DNA of 9,380 nucleotides, taken from assembly GCA_029287645.1 (NCBI GenBank), contig JARFQS010000284.1, positions 1-9,380 of the forward strand, written 5' to 3'. Each line of letters starts with the position of its first letter. Position 1 is the stretch's first letter. Shown here one piece after another: positions 1-9,380 of the stretch. The notes under the pieces were generated by a model, which was given only the letters and a program-made list of their open reading frames with translations, did no database searches and had not been told where the DNA came from. The translations under genes were made by a program, and so were the position numbers. The stretch is from Thermoanaerobaculia bacterium. GTDB taxonomy: Bacteria > Acidobacteriota > Thermoanaerobaculia > Multivoradales > JAHEKO01.

Positions 1-1
1 C

Positions 2-742
2 GCGAGCACCGTTGCAAGGAGCGAGCTCTTCCTGGATACGCCAGACAACCCTCTCTGTGAGTCGACCTGGGAAGCGGCCCGAGCGGCGGTGGAGACGACC
101 CTGGCCGCAGCCGACTGGGTCGCCGACGGACCTGGCCGGCGTGGAATGTCCGCGGTTCGGCCACCGGGGCACCATGCGGAACACGATATGGCGATGGGCT
201 TCTGCTACTTCAACAATGTGGCGGCCGCGACGGAGTACCTGCGACGTGAAAAAGGTGCCCAGCGTCTGGCCGTAGTCGATTTCGATGTCCACCATGGCAA
301 CGGCACCCAGCACATCTTCGAGTCCGACCCCGATGTCCTCTACTTGAGCACGCATCGGTACCCTTTCTACCCCGGTACCGGCGCAGCGGAGGAGCGGGGG
401 ACCGAGGCGGGGGAGGGCTCGACCGTCAACGTCCCGTTACCCGCCGGGGCGGGCGATGTGGCCTTCGAGGCGGCATTCCAGAGCGTTGTCCTGCCCTCAC
501 TCCAGGATTTCCGTCCGGAGATTCTGGTGATTTCTGCTGGCTTCGATGCCTGGCAGGCCGATCCCCTCGGTGGAATGCGGGTCAGCGAGCAGGGCTACCG
601 GGACTGGGGGCGCTGGCTAGGGGCAGTCTCGGAGGGGATCTGTGACGGGCGCTGCCTCGTGCTCCTCGAGGGGGGGTATGACATTGCCTCTCTGCCGGGC
701 CTGCTATGGACCCACCTGCAGGCCCTCGACGGACAGGACTGA
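2..742 (+). CDS. Histone deacetylase family amidohydrolase (5'-truncated by window edge)
   Basis: Zinc-dependent deacetylase of the HDAC/acetoin utilization/acetylpolyamine amidohydrolase superfamily, probably cytoplasmic. The frame is open from base 2 with no stop, so the real start lies left of the window; 246 residues are visible and roughly the first 60-100 are missing. Seen in order, numbering from base 2: a His-His pair in RPPGHHA (57-58), the metal site DFDVHHGNG with probable zinc ligands Asp95 and His97, the third ligand Asp182 in SAGFDAW, and the catalytic-type Tyr226 in LEGGYD. All core catalytic residues are therefore present and the enzyme should be active. The LEGGY ending and the DFDVHHGNGT form are typical of bacterial class II-like members. 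The natural substrate (acetylated polyamine, lysine or other amide) cannot be read from the sequence. An in-frame GTG at 89 could be mistaken for a start, but conserved-looking protein continues upstream of it. It converges on the protease gene at 812-2440. Confidence 0.9.
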   Translation, partial: ASTVARSELFLDTPDNPLCESTWEAARAAVETTLAAADWVADGPGRRGMSAVRPPGHHAEHDMAMGFCYFNNVAAATEYLRREKGAQRLAVVDFDVHHGNGTQHIFESDPDVLYLSTHRYPFYPGTGAAEERGTEAGEGSTVNVPLPAGAGDVAFEAAFQSVVLPSLQDFRPEILVISAGFDAWQADPLGGMRVSEQGYRDWGRWLGAVSEGICDGRCLVLLEGGYDIASLPGLLWTHLQALDGQD

Positions 743-748
743 GACAGG

Positions 749-765
749 TCGCGGGAACACCGCGA
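749..765. terminator. Small perfect hairpin between convergent genes, possible terminator
   Basis: TCGCGG (749-754), loop GAACA, then CCGCGA (760-765) form a perfect 6-bp GC-rich stem seven bases after the deacetylase stop codon. No run of T follows on either strand, so this is not a classical intrinsic terminator. It may be a Rho-assisted or bidirectional stop between the two convergent genes, or chance in GC-rich DNA. Confidence 0.3.
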
Positions 766-811
766 GCCTCTACAGATGAGCACGAGTTTCAGGGAAGAGC
801 CTACCCCGGTC

Positions 812-2440
812 CTACTTGGGGAGGCTGGCGGTTTTTTCCTGCTCGCTGTCGCTCTCCAGCAGTAGCTGCCGGCGCGCCAACAAGCTCCTGGCATCCTCGA
901 ACAGTGTCAGGGCCTCGAGGATCTGGGGATCGCCCTCGGCGATGACCTCGTAGCGCGCCTCGATACCGAACGCCGAATTGAGCAGCTCACCTCGAAGATT
1001 GCGCCTAACCTCCTCCGCTACGGCGGCGTCCGAGGTCTCTTCGGTCAGCTCCTCGCGAGTGATGAGCTCCTCTTCGACCACCCAGTCGTAGAACTCCTCA
1101 AGGACCCGGTCCGAAACCTGCCATTCCCGGCTCTCGATCGGGTGTCGATTGGCATAGCTGACGGCGAAATCGAAGAACGCGTTCCTGCTGAGGAGGAGCT
1201 GCAGCAGGGTCGGGATCTCCTGCGGCTCGATGATCACATCTGGAGTGATGCCTCCCCCCCCGTAGACCTTGCGGCCCAGATCGGTTCGATAGGCCACGAT
1301 CCCGGCCTCCGTTCCGTCCTCAGAGTCCATCTCTAATGGATCCAATCCGTTCGCGTGGGTGCTGTAGTCGAACCAGGAGCTGTAGTCTCGCTGGATGAGC
1401 CTGCCGGAGGGCGTGTAATACCTTGCCGTGGTCAGGGCCAGTCCGGCACCGTAGGAAAGACTGTAAACGGTCTGGACGAGTCCTTTGCCCCAGGTCTGGG
1501 TTCCGACGATGAGTCCCACGTCGTGATCCTGGATCGCTCCCGCGAAGATCTCTGCCGCCGATGCCGTTCCTTCCCCCACCAACACCACCATGGGCAGATC
1601 GAGTGCAGGCGACGGGTCTTCGGAGAAGTACTCCTGGTGGGAGTCTCTCGTGCGGCCCCGGGTCTCGACGACTTTGGACCCCTGCGGCAGGAACTGCTGA
1701 ACCACTTCGATGGCCTGGTCCAGCAGGCCTCCACCGTTGGTACGCAGGTCGACGAGGAGCTGCTGCATGCCCTGGTCGCGCAGGACCTGAACGGCCTCCC
1801 TCACTTCTCGTGCGGTTCCACGGTTGAAATCGCTGATGGATATGTACCCGGTTTCGGGGCCGACCATGTATTGATAGCGCACCGAGATCTGAGGAATCTC
1901 ATCGCGAACGATCGTCACCTCGAAGGGCTCCTCGAGACCCGGACGGCTGATCGTGATGGTCACCTCGGTGCCCTTGGGGCCCTTGAGCTGCCGCACGGCT
2001 TCGTTGATACTCATGCCCTCGGTGGTCTCGCCCTCGATCGCCGCAATGATATCCCCGGCTCTCAGTCCCATCCTGGAGGCCGGCGTGCCCTCGATCGGCG
2101 TGATGACGGTGATCTGAGCATTTCGTAGCCCGACGAGGATGCCGAGGCCGAAGAAGCTGCTCTGCTGTCGATCCCGCATCTGACTGTAGGCTTCGGCGGT
2201 CAGGAAAGAAGTGTGGGGGTCGAGGGACCGAACCATCCCATCGATGGAGGCGTTCACCAGGTCCTTGTAGCTCGTCTCTCCGCCATAGGTCTCGTTGGAG
2301 ACCTTGAGAAGCTCGGTGTAGACGCGCAAAACCTCTCGCGCCTCGTGATTCAAGGCGAGAAGTCGGTCCCCGAACAGGCTCGCGACAAGCAGCGTCAGAG
2401 CGAAAAGGACAGTGGCGGTGAGTCTCCAGCGAGGTCGCAC
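812..2440 (-). CDS. ctpA: S41 family C-terminal processing peptidase (CtpA-like)
   Basis: Serine protease of the tail-specific protease family, which cuts exported or membrane proteins near their C-termini. It is 542 residues long. A short basic N-terminus is followed by a hydrophobic anchor at about 8-24, so the enzyme should sit in the periplasm tethered to the inner membrane. A PDZ domain covers about 95-180 (GLGILVG start, RAGDIIAAI core). The S41 catalytic core covers about 190-405, with nucleophile Ser294 in GTASAAE and general base Lys319 in TWGKG, 25 residues apart as in characterised CtpA enzymes. GGGITPD at 395-401 is the usual end of the core. The last 130 residues form a charged helical region seen in many delta/acidobacterial S41 proteins. 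The start is GTG; an in-frame TGA lies five codons upstream and the next internal starts would lose the anchor, so this start is nearly forced. No Shine-Dalgarno is visible. The substrate is unknown. Confidence 0.93.
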   Translation of the reverse strand: MRPRWRLTATVLFALTLLVASLFGDRLLALNHEAREVLRVYTELLKVSNETYGGETSYKDLVNASIDGMVRSLDPHTSFLTAEAYSQMRDRQQSSFFGLGILVGLRNAQITVITPIEGTPASRMGLRAGDIIAAIEGETTEGMSINEAVRQLKGPKGTEVTITISRPGLEEPFEVTIVRDEIPQISVRYQYMVGPETGYISISDFNRGTAREVREAVQVLRDQGMQQLLVDLRTNGGGLLDQAIEVVQQFLPQGSKVVETRGRTRDSHQEYFSEDPSPALDLPMVVLVGEGTASAAEIFAGAIQDHDVGLIVGTQTWGKGLVQTVYSLSYGAGLALTTARYYTPSGRLIQRDYSSWFDYSTHANGLDPLEMDSEDGTEAGIVAYRTDLGRKVYGGGGITPDVIIEPQEIPTLLQLLLSRNAFFDFAVSYANRHPIESREWQVSDRVLEEFYDWVVEEELITREELTEETSDAAVAEEVRRNLRGELLNSAFGIEARYEVIAEGDPQILEALTLFEDARSLLARRQLLLESDSEQEKTASLPK

Positions 2441-2446
2441 GCGCGG

Positions 2447-2455
2447 AGTGTATCA
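2447..2455 (-). promoter_or_regulatory. Candidate extended -10 for ctpA
   Basis: On the minus strand TGATACACT reads as an extended -10 (TG-N-TACACT, 4 of 6 matches to TATAAT). It ends six bases before the GTG start, so transcription would begin at or next to the start codon, giving a leaderless message. No good -35 lies 17 bases upstream (CGGTGG there). This fits the absence of a Shine-Dalgarno, but it is a short motif that can occur by chance. Confidence 0.3.
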
Positions 2456-2463
2456 CTGAGGAT

Positions 2464-2474
2464 GGTGGACCACC
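2464..2474. promoter_or_regulatory. 11-base palindrome in the divergent promoter region
   Basis: GGTGG-A-CCACC is a perfect inverted repeat lying between the divergent ctpA and tat promoters. It overlaps the position where a ctpA -35 would sit and ends three bases before the tat -35. Its position suits an operator shared by both promoters, but with 5-bp arms this is only a candidate. Confidence 0.2.
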
Positions 2475-2477
2475 GGC

Positions 2478-2506
2478 TTGACATTCCACTCCAGTCGCCA
2501 GATCAT
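2478..2506 (+). promoter_or_regulatory. Candidate sigma70-type promoter for tatA-tatC
   Basis: A perfect TTGACA -35 (2478-2483) is followed after exactly 17 bases by GATCAT (2501-2506), 4 of 6 matches to TATAAT. The start of transcription would fall near 2511-2514, giving a very short leader that still includes most of the Shine-Dalgarno of the tatA gene. Confidence 0.45.
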
Positions 2507-2508
2507 CG

Positions 2509-2517
2509 AAGGAAGGA
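2509..2517 (+). promoter_or_regulatory. Shine-Dalgarno of the tatA gene
   Basis: The purine-rich AAGGAAGGA ends ten bases before the ATG at 2528. It supports this ATG over the longer upstream-open frame, which runs back into the antisense of ctpA. Confidence 0.6.
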
Positions 2518-2527
2518 ATCTTTCGCC

Positions 2528-2911
2528 ATGATTGGATCTTTGGGAATGCCGGAGCTGCTCTTTATCCTTGTTCTGGCACTGTTGATCTTCGGACCTCGAA
2601 AACTCCCCGATATCGGAAGGACCATGGGAAAGGCCATGGGCGAGTTCCGACGGGCCACGAGGGACCTGAAACGCACTCTGGATACCGAGATCTCTGCAGA
2701 GGAGGCGAGCCGGCCGGCCAACCCAGCGCAAGTCACCCCTGCGCCTCCCGCTGACACGTCGCCCGCCGAATCGCCGTCCACTACGCCGACACCTGTTGCA
2801 CCAGAGCCCGGTTCCCAGCCAGCCCCTGTCACGCAGGCTCCCGCTCCGCCCGAGAGCCCCAGTTCCTCCGATCCGGCACCGACGGAAGGACCGTCGCGAG
2901 AGCCCGAGTAG
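2528..2911 (+). CDS. tatA: Sec-independent translocase component, TatA/TatB family
   Basis: Small membrane protein of the twin-arginine translocase that assembles with TatC to move folded proteins across the inner membrane. It is 127 residues long. A short N-terminus with Glu9 leads into one transmembrane helix (about 9-21), the Phe21-Gly22 hinge followed by PRKLPDIG, and an amphipathic basic helix to about residue 50. The rest (about 60-127) is a disordered-looking tail very rich in Pro, Ala, Ser and Thr. The FG hinge favours TatA over classical TatB, but the two are hard to separate on sequence alone and no second TatA/B gene lies here, so the protein may serve both roles. The start is set by the Shine-Dalgarno at 2509-2517. 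tatC begins 14 bases after the stop, so the two are co-transcribed. Confidence 0.9.
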   Translation: MIGSLGMPELLFILVLALLIFGPRKLPDIGRTMGKAMGEFRRATRDLKRTLDTEISAEEASRPANPAQVTPAPPADTSPAESPSTTPTPVAPEPGSQPAPVTQAPAPPESPSSSDPAPTEGPSREPE

Positions 2912-2925
2912 GACCCACCGCTACG

Positions 2926-3735
2926 ATGAGCACTCTCCCCGAACCTGGGAATCCGTCTGCCTCCGAAGAAGATCTGCAGCGGATGAGTCTGCTGGAGCAC
3001 CTGGAGGAGTTTCGCCAGCGGATCTTCAAGTCGATCATTGCGGTCGGGATCGTGTTCGTCTTTTGTTGGTTCTTCGTCAGGGAGATCGCGGATTTCCTGG
3101 CCAGACCGATCTACAAAGCTCTACCCGAGGGAACTCGCCTGACCTTTCTCGGCGTCACCGATCCCTTCATCATCTACGTCAAGGTCGCCGCTCTCGTGGC
3201 CCTCTTCTTGGCCTCGCCGTTCGTTCTTTACCAGATATGGCGGTTCGTGGCCCCGGGCCTGTACCAGAAGGAGAGGCGGAGAGCGATACCGTTCATCTTC
3301 TTCGGATCGCTGTTCTTCGTGGGTGGCGGTGCATTCGCCTACTACGTCGCCTTCCCATTCGCTGTGGATTTCCTGGTCGGAATGGGTGCCGCATTTCAGC
3401 CCATGATCACTGTGGAGCGGTACTTCCGCTTCCTTCTCTATGTGATTCTGGGTCTCGGATTGATGTTCGAGCTGCCGATCATCATCTTCCTGCTGGCGCA
3501 GATGGGGGTCGTAACACCGGGTTTTCTGATCCGCAAGTTCCGTTGGGCTGTGCTGCTGATCTTCATCGCCGCAGCCTTCGTGACTCCCACCCCGGACGTA
3601 GTGAACCTGCTCATGTTCGCCCTGCCCACCATCGTTCTCTACCTTCTGGGCGTTGGCGCTGCAGCGCTCGTCATCCGACGCAAGAAGAAGCAGGAGAACG
3701 GGGAAGAGCAGGCGGAAGCGCAGGGCGAAGATTAG
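2926..3735 (+). CDS. tatC: Sec-independent protein translocase TatC
   Basis: Polytopic core of the Tat translocase, which recognises the twin-arginine signal peptide at the inner membrane. It is 269 residues long, a usual family length. The N-terminal cytoplasmic segment carries LLEHLEEFRQR (22-32), where E. coli TatC has its signal-peptide-binding Glu15. Six hydrophobic segments follow at about 36-52, 82-108, 121-146, 167-192, 207-220 and 226-250. The family signature runs through YQIWRFVAPGLYQKERR (102-118), with Glu116 matching the signal-peptide-binding Glu103 of E. coli. The C-terminus is short, charged and cytoplasmic. ATG start; the upstream AGTAGGA is a weak ribosome site, so translation may be coupled to the tatA gene 14 bases before it. 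The downstream neighbour on the other strand (kdsC) converges. Confidence 0.96.
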   Translation: MSTLPEPGNPSASEEDLQRMSLLEHLEEFRQRIFKSIIAVGIVFVFCWFFVREIADFLARPIYKALPEGTRLTFLGVTDPFIIYVKVAALVALFLASPFVLYQIWRFVAPGLYQKERRRAIPFIFFGSLFFVGGGAFAYYVAFPFAVDFLVGMGAAFQPMITVERYFRFLLYVILGLGLMFELPIIIFLLAQMGVVTPGFLIRKFRWAVLLIFIAAAFVTPTPDVVNLLMFALPTIVLYLLGVGAAALVIRRKKKQENGEEQAEAQGED

Positions 3736-3744
3736 GATTCATCG

Positions 3745-3772
3745 GGACCCAGGACCCAAGACTCAGGACCTC
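3745..3772 (+). repeat. Short degenerate heptamer tandem repeat
   Basis: Four 7-base units follow one another: GGACCCA, GGACCCA, AGACTCA, GGACCTC. The first two are identical and the others differ at two positions each. The array fills about a third of the 74-base gap between the convergent tatC and kdsC genes. It may be a slippage-prone tract or a copy of a dispersed intergenic repeat; this window shows only one copy. Confidence 0.55.
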
Positions 3773-3809
3773 GCGACGTCCATCGATTCTGTCGACAGGT
3801 GGCTCGATC

Positions 3810-4355
3810 TCAGCCGTCGAGGGTGAATCGGGAGGCGAGCCGCTCCCAGTCACCCCGGGCCCGCAGAAGGATCTCTACCATCTCGCGGACGGCACCATGG
3901 CCGCCGGAGTTCTCTAGAACTCGGTGAACGGCGTCCTTGACTTCTTGCGCGGCATCTGACGGAGCGAAGGAGAGCCCACTCTGCTGGAGGACGACGAGGT
4001 CGGGTAGGTCGTCGCCGATGAAGGCGATCCGCCGGGCCTCGGTCGAGTGGCGTTGGAAGAAGGCCTCCAGGCCTGCATGCTTGTCTCGGACCCCCATATC
4101 CAGGGATTCGAGTCCCAACTCGGTCGCTCGCCGCTCCAGAGCGGACGAGCTACGACCCGACAGGACCCCTACCTTGAGCCCGGCGAGTTGGGCCATCTTG
4201 ATCCCGAGGCCGTCGCGGGCATCGAAACGTAGCTGGTTGTGACCTTGTCGGTCGTAGTAGAGGCCACCGTCGGTGAGGACACCATCCGCGTCGCAGAGGA
4301 TCCATTCGAGCTCGGCCGCACGTTGGGCGAATTCGGTGTCAGGGAGGATCGACAT
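3810..4355 (-). CDS. kdsC: 3-deoxy-D-manno-octulosonate 8-phosphate phosphatase
   Basis: HAD-family phosphatase that hydrolyses Kdo 8-phosphate to Kdo plus phosphate in the cytoplasm, the third step of CMP-Kdo synthesis. It is 181 residues, the normal length for the capless tetrameric C0-type KdsC. HAD motif I is CDADGVLTDG with nucleophile Asp22 and acid/base Asp24 (Ala23 replaces the commoner Val). The KdsC-specific stretch FDARDGLGIK follows at 44-53. Motif II is Ser66 in LSGR, motif III is Lys92 in DK, and motif IV is GDDLPD with Asp115 and Asp116. GGHGAVRE (151-158) matches the family's C-terminal tail that reaches a neighbouring active site. It is the last gene of the kds operon, starting six bases after the kdsD stop. 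ATG start; the Shine-Dalgarno is weak. Confidence 0.95.
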   Translation of the reverse strand: MSILPDTEFAQRAAELEWILCDADGVLTDGGLYYDRQGHNQLRFDARDGLGIKMAQLAGLKVGVLSGRSSSALERRATELGLESLDMGVRDKHAGLEAFFQRHSTEARRIAFIGDDLPDLVVLQQSGLSFAPSDAAQEVKDAVHRVLENSGGHGAVREMVEILLRARGDWERLASRFTLDG

Positions 4356-4361
4356 GGTTCT

Positions 4362-5335
4362 CTAGAAAAGCTCCAGACCCCAGAGGTCGTGCAGGTGGAC
4401 GATGCCTTCCAGCTCTCCGGCCTCGGTACAGACGAACAGAGAGGTGATGCGATTGTCTTCCATGATCCTCAGTGCCGCCGATGCCAGCTCATCGCGATGG
4501 ATGACTCGGGGCTCCGTCTTGAGACAGTCTCGAGCGGTCTTCTCCAGCAGTCGACCGTCCTTTTCGAGGAGGCGACGCAGATCCCCGTCGCTGATGCAGC
4601 CCACCAGGCGCCTGTCGGAGTCGGTCACCGCGGTGATGCCCAACTTCTTGCGGGACATCTCGTAGATCGCTTCCCGCATCGGTGTCTCGAGGTCGACCTG
4701 CGGAAGATCCTCGCCGGTGTGCATCAGCTGGTGGACTTTGAGGAGACGCTTGCCGAGCTGCCCCCCGGGGTGTAGCTGGGCGAAGTCTTCGTGAGTGAAT
4801 CCCTTGGCCTCCAGTAGAGCCATGGCCAGAGCGTCGCCGAGGGCCAGGGTGGCCGTGGTCGAAGCCGTGGGTGCGAGGTCGAGAGGGCAGGCCTCTTGGT
4901 CGATGGCCACTCGCAGGTGCAGATCGGCGTGCCTGGCGATCGGGCTGTTGCGTCTGGCGGTGATCGCGATCAGCGGCACGCCTAGTCTCTTCAAGGTCTC
5001 GACCAGTCGCAGGAGCTCTTCGGTGGTTCCCGAGTAGGAGGCGGCCAGTACGACATCTCCCGTTGCCAGCATTCCGAGATCGCCGTGAATCGCTTCGGCC
5101 GGGTGCAGGAAGAGGGCGGGAGTGCCGGTAGAGGAGAGGGTGGCGGCGAGCTTCTTCATGATGATGCCGCTCTTCCCCATTCCAGTGCAGACGACCCTGC
5201 CCTGGGTCTGCTTCAACAGCTCCACGGCCCGGTCGAAGTTCTCGTCCAGCTGCTCGACGAGACCCTGAACCGCGGCGGCCTCGATCTCGAGCACCTGACG
5301 GGCGATCTGACGGGGGTCCTTGGGTCCTGATTGGG

Positions 5336-5339
<4 letters not shown>
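4362..5339 (-). CDS. kdsD: Arabinose-5-phosphate isomerase (KdsD/KpsF type)
   Basis: Interconverts D-ribulose 5-phosphate and D-arabinose 5-phosphate, the first committed step toward Kdo. It is 325 residues, like E. coli KdsD (328). The SIS sugar-isomerase domain covers about 40-185: GMGKSG with Lys56, SYSGTTEE (101-108) for phosphate binding and Glu107/108, QEACPLD with Glu149, and LHPGG with His190. These are the residues at the active site in characterised members. Two CBS domains follow, about 205-265 and 270-325, which in this family may sense nucleotides or CMP-Kdo. GTG start, sharing four bases (GTGA) with the kdsA stop, so translation is coupled; an AGGAG lies 11 bases upstream inside kdsA. 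GutQ/KpsF paralogues look alike, but the operon setting makes the housekeeping KdsD role likely. Confidence 0.95.
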
Positions 5340-8671
<3,332 letters not shown>

Positions 8672-8746
8672 CCTCTACGAGTCAATGGCTCGCCGCCGAG
8701 AGGGGTCGCGAATCTGTTGCAGGAAGTGTCGGAGGGCCGGTTTCGG

Positions 8747-8755
8747 TGCTAGATT
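8747..8755 (+). promoter_or_regulatory. Candidate extended -10 for the right-edge gene
   Basis: TGCTAGATT reads as an extended -10 (TG-N-TAGATT, 4 of 6 matches), ending ten bases before the ATG at 8766. The leader would be only about four bases. No convincing -35 or Shine-Dalgarno is visible upstream of this gene. Confidence 0.25.
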
Positions 8756-8765
8756 CACAGCCGAC

Positions 8766-9380
8766 ATGTCAGAGACTTCGACATCCAGAACTCCAAGAAA
8801 GCGTCAGAAGGGTTGGCTGTGGCTGGGTTCGTTGGTCTTCCTGCTCGTCGCATTGGCCGGCGCTGAACGGGCTCTCAGGTGGGCCGTCTCCCGAACCTCA
8901 TTACCGACCGGGTCGGCACAGTGGATCTGGGCCGCGGTGGAAGAAGGCCGGGCCGAGCCGCAGACCTTCTATCTGGTGCGGGATTTTCATCTGGATTTTC
9001 GCGGCAGAAAGGGCCGTCTCCGGTGTCTCGCGGACGAGGAGTATGTCGCCATCCTCAATGGTGTACAGATCGGCGGTGGGAGATTCGATGGCGAGGGCAG
9101 CCTCGATGAGTACTCGGTGGGCAGGTTCCTGAAGCGAGGCAAGAACCGTCTTGTCGTCGAGGCGCGGAGCAGCCGTGGCAATGGCGGCCTGCTGCTGAGC
9201 CTCGAGGCGTGGGGGGGAGGAAAGTCCAGGACCGTCGTCAGCGATGACACGTGGCGCGTTTTTCGTCATCAGGAGCGCGGCCTCGGCCGGGCGAGGGAGG
9301 ATCTGACTGAAGGTGAAGCTCCTATCGTCTGGGGGCCACCACCCATGGGTCGCTGGCCTGTCCCGACAGTGGCGCAGAGG
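8766..9380 (+). CDS. Membrane-anchored protein with a rhamnosidase-N-like beta-sandwich domain (3'-truncated)
   Basis: Unnamed protein; the frame is open from ATG 8766 to the window edge with no stop, giving 205 visible residues. The N-terminus has a basic stretch (RTPRKRQK, 8-15) then a hydrophobic segment at about 17-33, so it is probably a signal anchor with the rest outside the cytoplasm. From about 51 to 150 the pattern resembles the N-terminal carbohydrate-binding-type beta-sandwich of bacterial alpha-L-rhamnosidases: AQWIWA (51-56), FYLVRDFHLD (68-77), LADEEYVAILNG (88-99) with VQIGGGRF (100-107), YSVGRFLKRGKNRLVVEA (116-133) and GGLLLSLEAW (140-149). DDTWRVF (160-166) and WGPPPMGRWP (189-198) continue in the same style. 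This is recognition of pattern, not a search result; enzymatic domains could lie in the missing part. It is divergent from the kds operon with 94 bases between. The start is chosen because it is the ATG that puts basic residues just before the anchor. Confidence 0.75.
   Translation, partial: MSETSTSRTPRKRQKGWLWLGSLVFLLVALAGAERALRWAVSRTSLPTGSAQWIWAAVEEGRAEPQTFYLVRDFHLDFRGRKGRLRCLADEEYVAILNGVQIGGGRFDGEGSLDEYSVGRFLKRGKNRLVVEARSSRGNGGLLLSLEAWGGGKSRTVVSDDTWRVFRHQERGLGRAREDLTEGEAPIVWGPPPMGRWPVPTVAQR

Noticed and set aside
1355..2128. Long plus-strand open frame opposite ctpA
   Set aside because: It mirrors the S41 protease codons, has no recognisable motif or ribosome site, and is expected in GC-rich DNA opposite a real gene.
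2213..2527. N-terminal extension of the tatA frame upstream of ATG 2528
   Set aside because: The frame is open but runs antisense into ctpA. The TatA N-terminus (short stretch then membrane helix) and the Shine-Dalgarno both place the start at 2528.
3789..3798. CTGTCGACAG palindrome near the kdsC end
   Set aside because: Ten-base palindromes of this composition are common by chance in GC-rich DNA, and nothing around it suggests a binding site or terminator.
2796..3917. A 373-codon plus-strand frame through tatA, tatC and kdsC
   Set aside because: It is longer than TatC but out of frame with both the tatA gene and tatC, full of Arg/Ser/Gly typical of shifted-frame GC-rich DNA, and shows no domains.

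Overview
This is a GC-rich bacterial chromosome segment carrying seven complete protein genes, with a further partial gene at each end. The organism is Gram-negative with LPS, because the window holds all four dedicated enzymes that make CMP-Kdo, the activated inner-core sugar of lipopolysaccharide. The style of the S41 protease, the single TatA-type gene next to tatC and the anchored beta-sandwich protein at the right edge suggest Acidobacteriota or a deltaproteobacterium-like lineage. That placement is an impression from protein style, not a computed result. I see no mobile elements, tRNA, rRNA or CRISPR, and no gene-free stretch longer than about 100 bases.

Layout. (a) 2-742, plus: 3' part of a histone-deacetylase-fold amidohydrolase. 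It converges on (b) 812-2440, minus: an S41 (CtpA-type) processing protease with an N-terminal anchor and a PDZ domain. (c) A compact divergent promoter region (2441-2527) leads into 2528-3735, plus: tatA-type gene then tatC, the Tat export module. (d) A short convergent gap with a degenerate heptamer repeat (3745-3772). (e) 3810-8671, minus: a tight operon transcribed kdsB, pyrG, kdsA, kdsD, kdsC, with 4-base stop/start overlaps at pyrG/kdsA and kdsA/kdsD. (f) 8766 to the right edge, plus: a divergent, unnamed membrane-anchored protein whose soluble part resembles the N-terminal beta-sandwich of bacterial alpha-L-rhamnosidases.

How the genes fit together. KdsD isomerises ribulose 5-phosphate to arabinose 5-phosphate. 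KdsA condenses that with PEP to Kdo 8-phosphate, KdsC dephosphorylates it, and KdsB activates Kdo with CTP. PyrG makes the CTP. CtpA, TatAC and the right-edge protein are also cell-envelope functions, so most of the window concerns envelope biogenesis.

Most notable observation. The CTP synthase has a full-length glutaminase domain, but the nucleophilic cysteine (E. coli Cys379) is glycine (Gly380), the glutamine-binding glutamate (E. coli Glu403) is alanine (Ala404), and the glycine-rich loop and lid motifs are altered. The synthetase half, the ammonia-channel residues, the GTP-site residues and the His/Glu pair of the triad are intact. This predicts a CTP synthase that cannot hydrolyse glutamine itself and depends on free ammonia or on a partner glutaminase.
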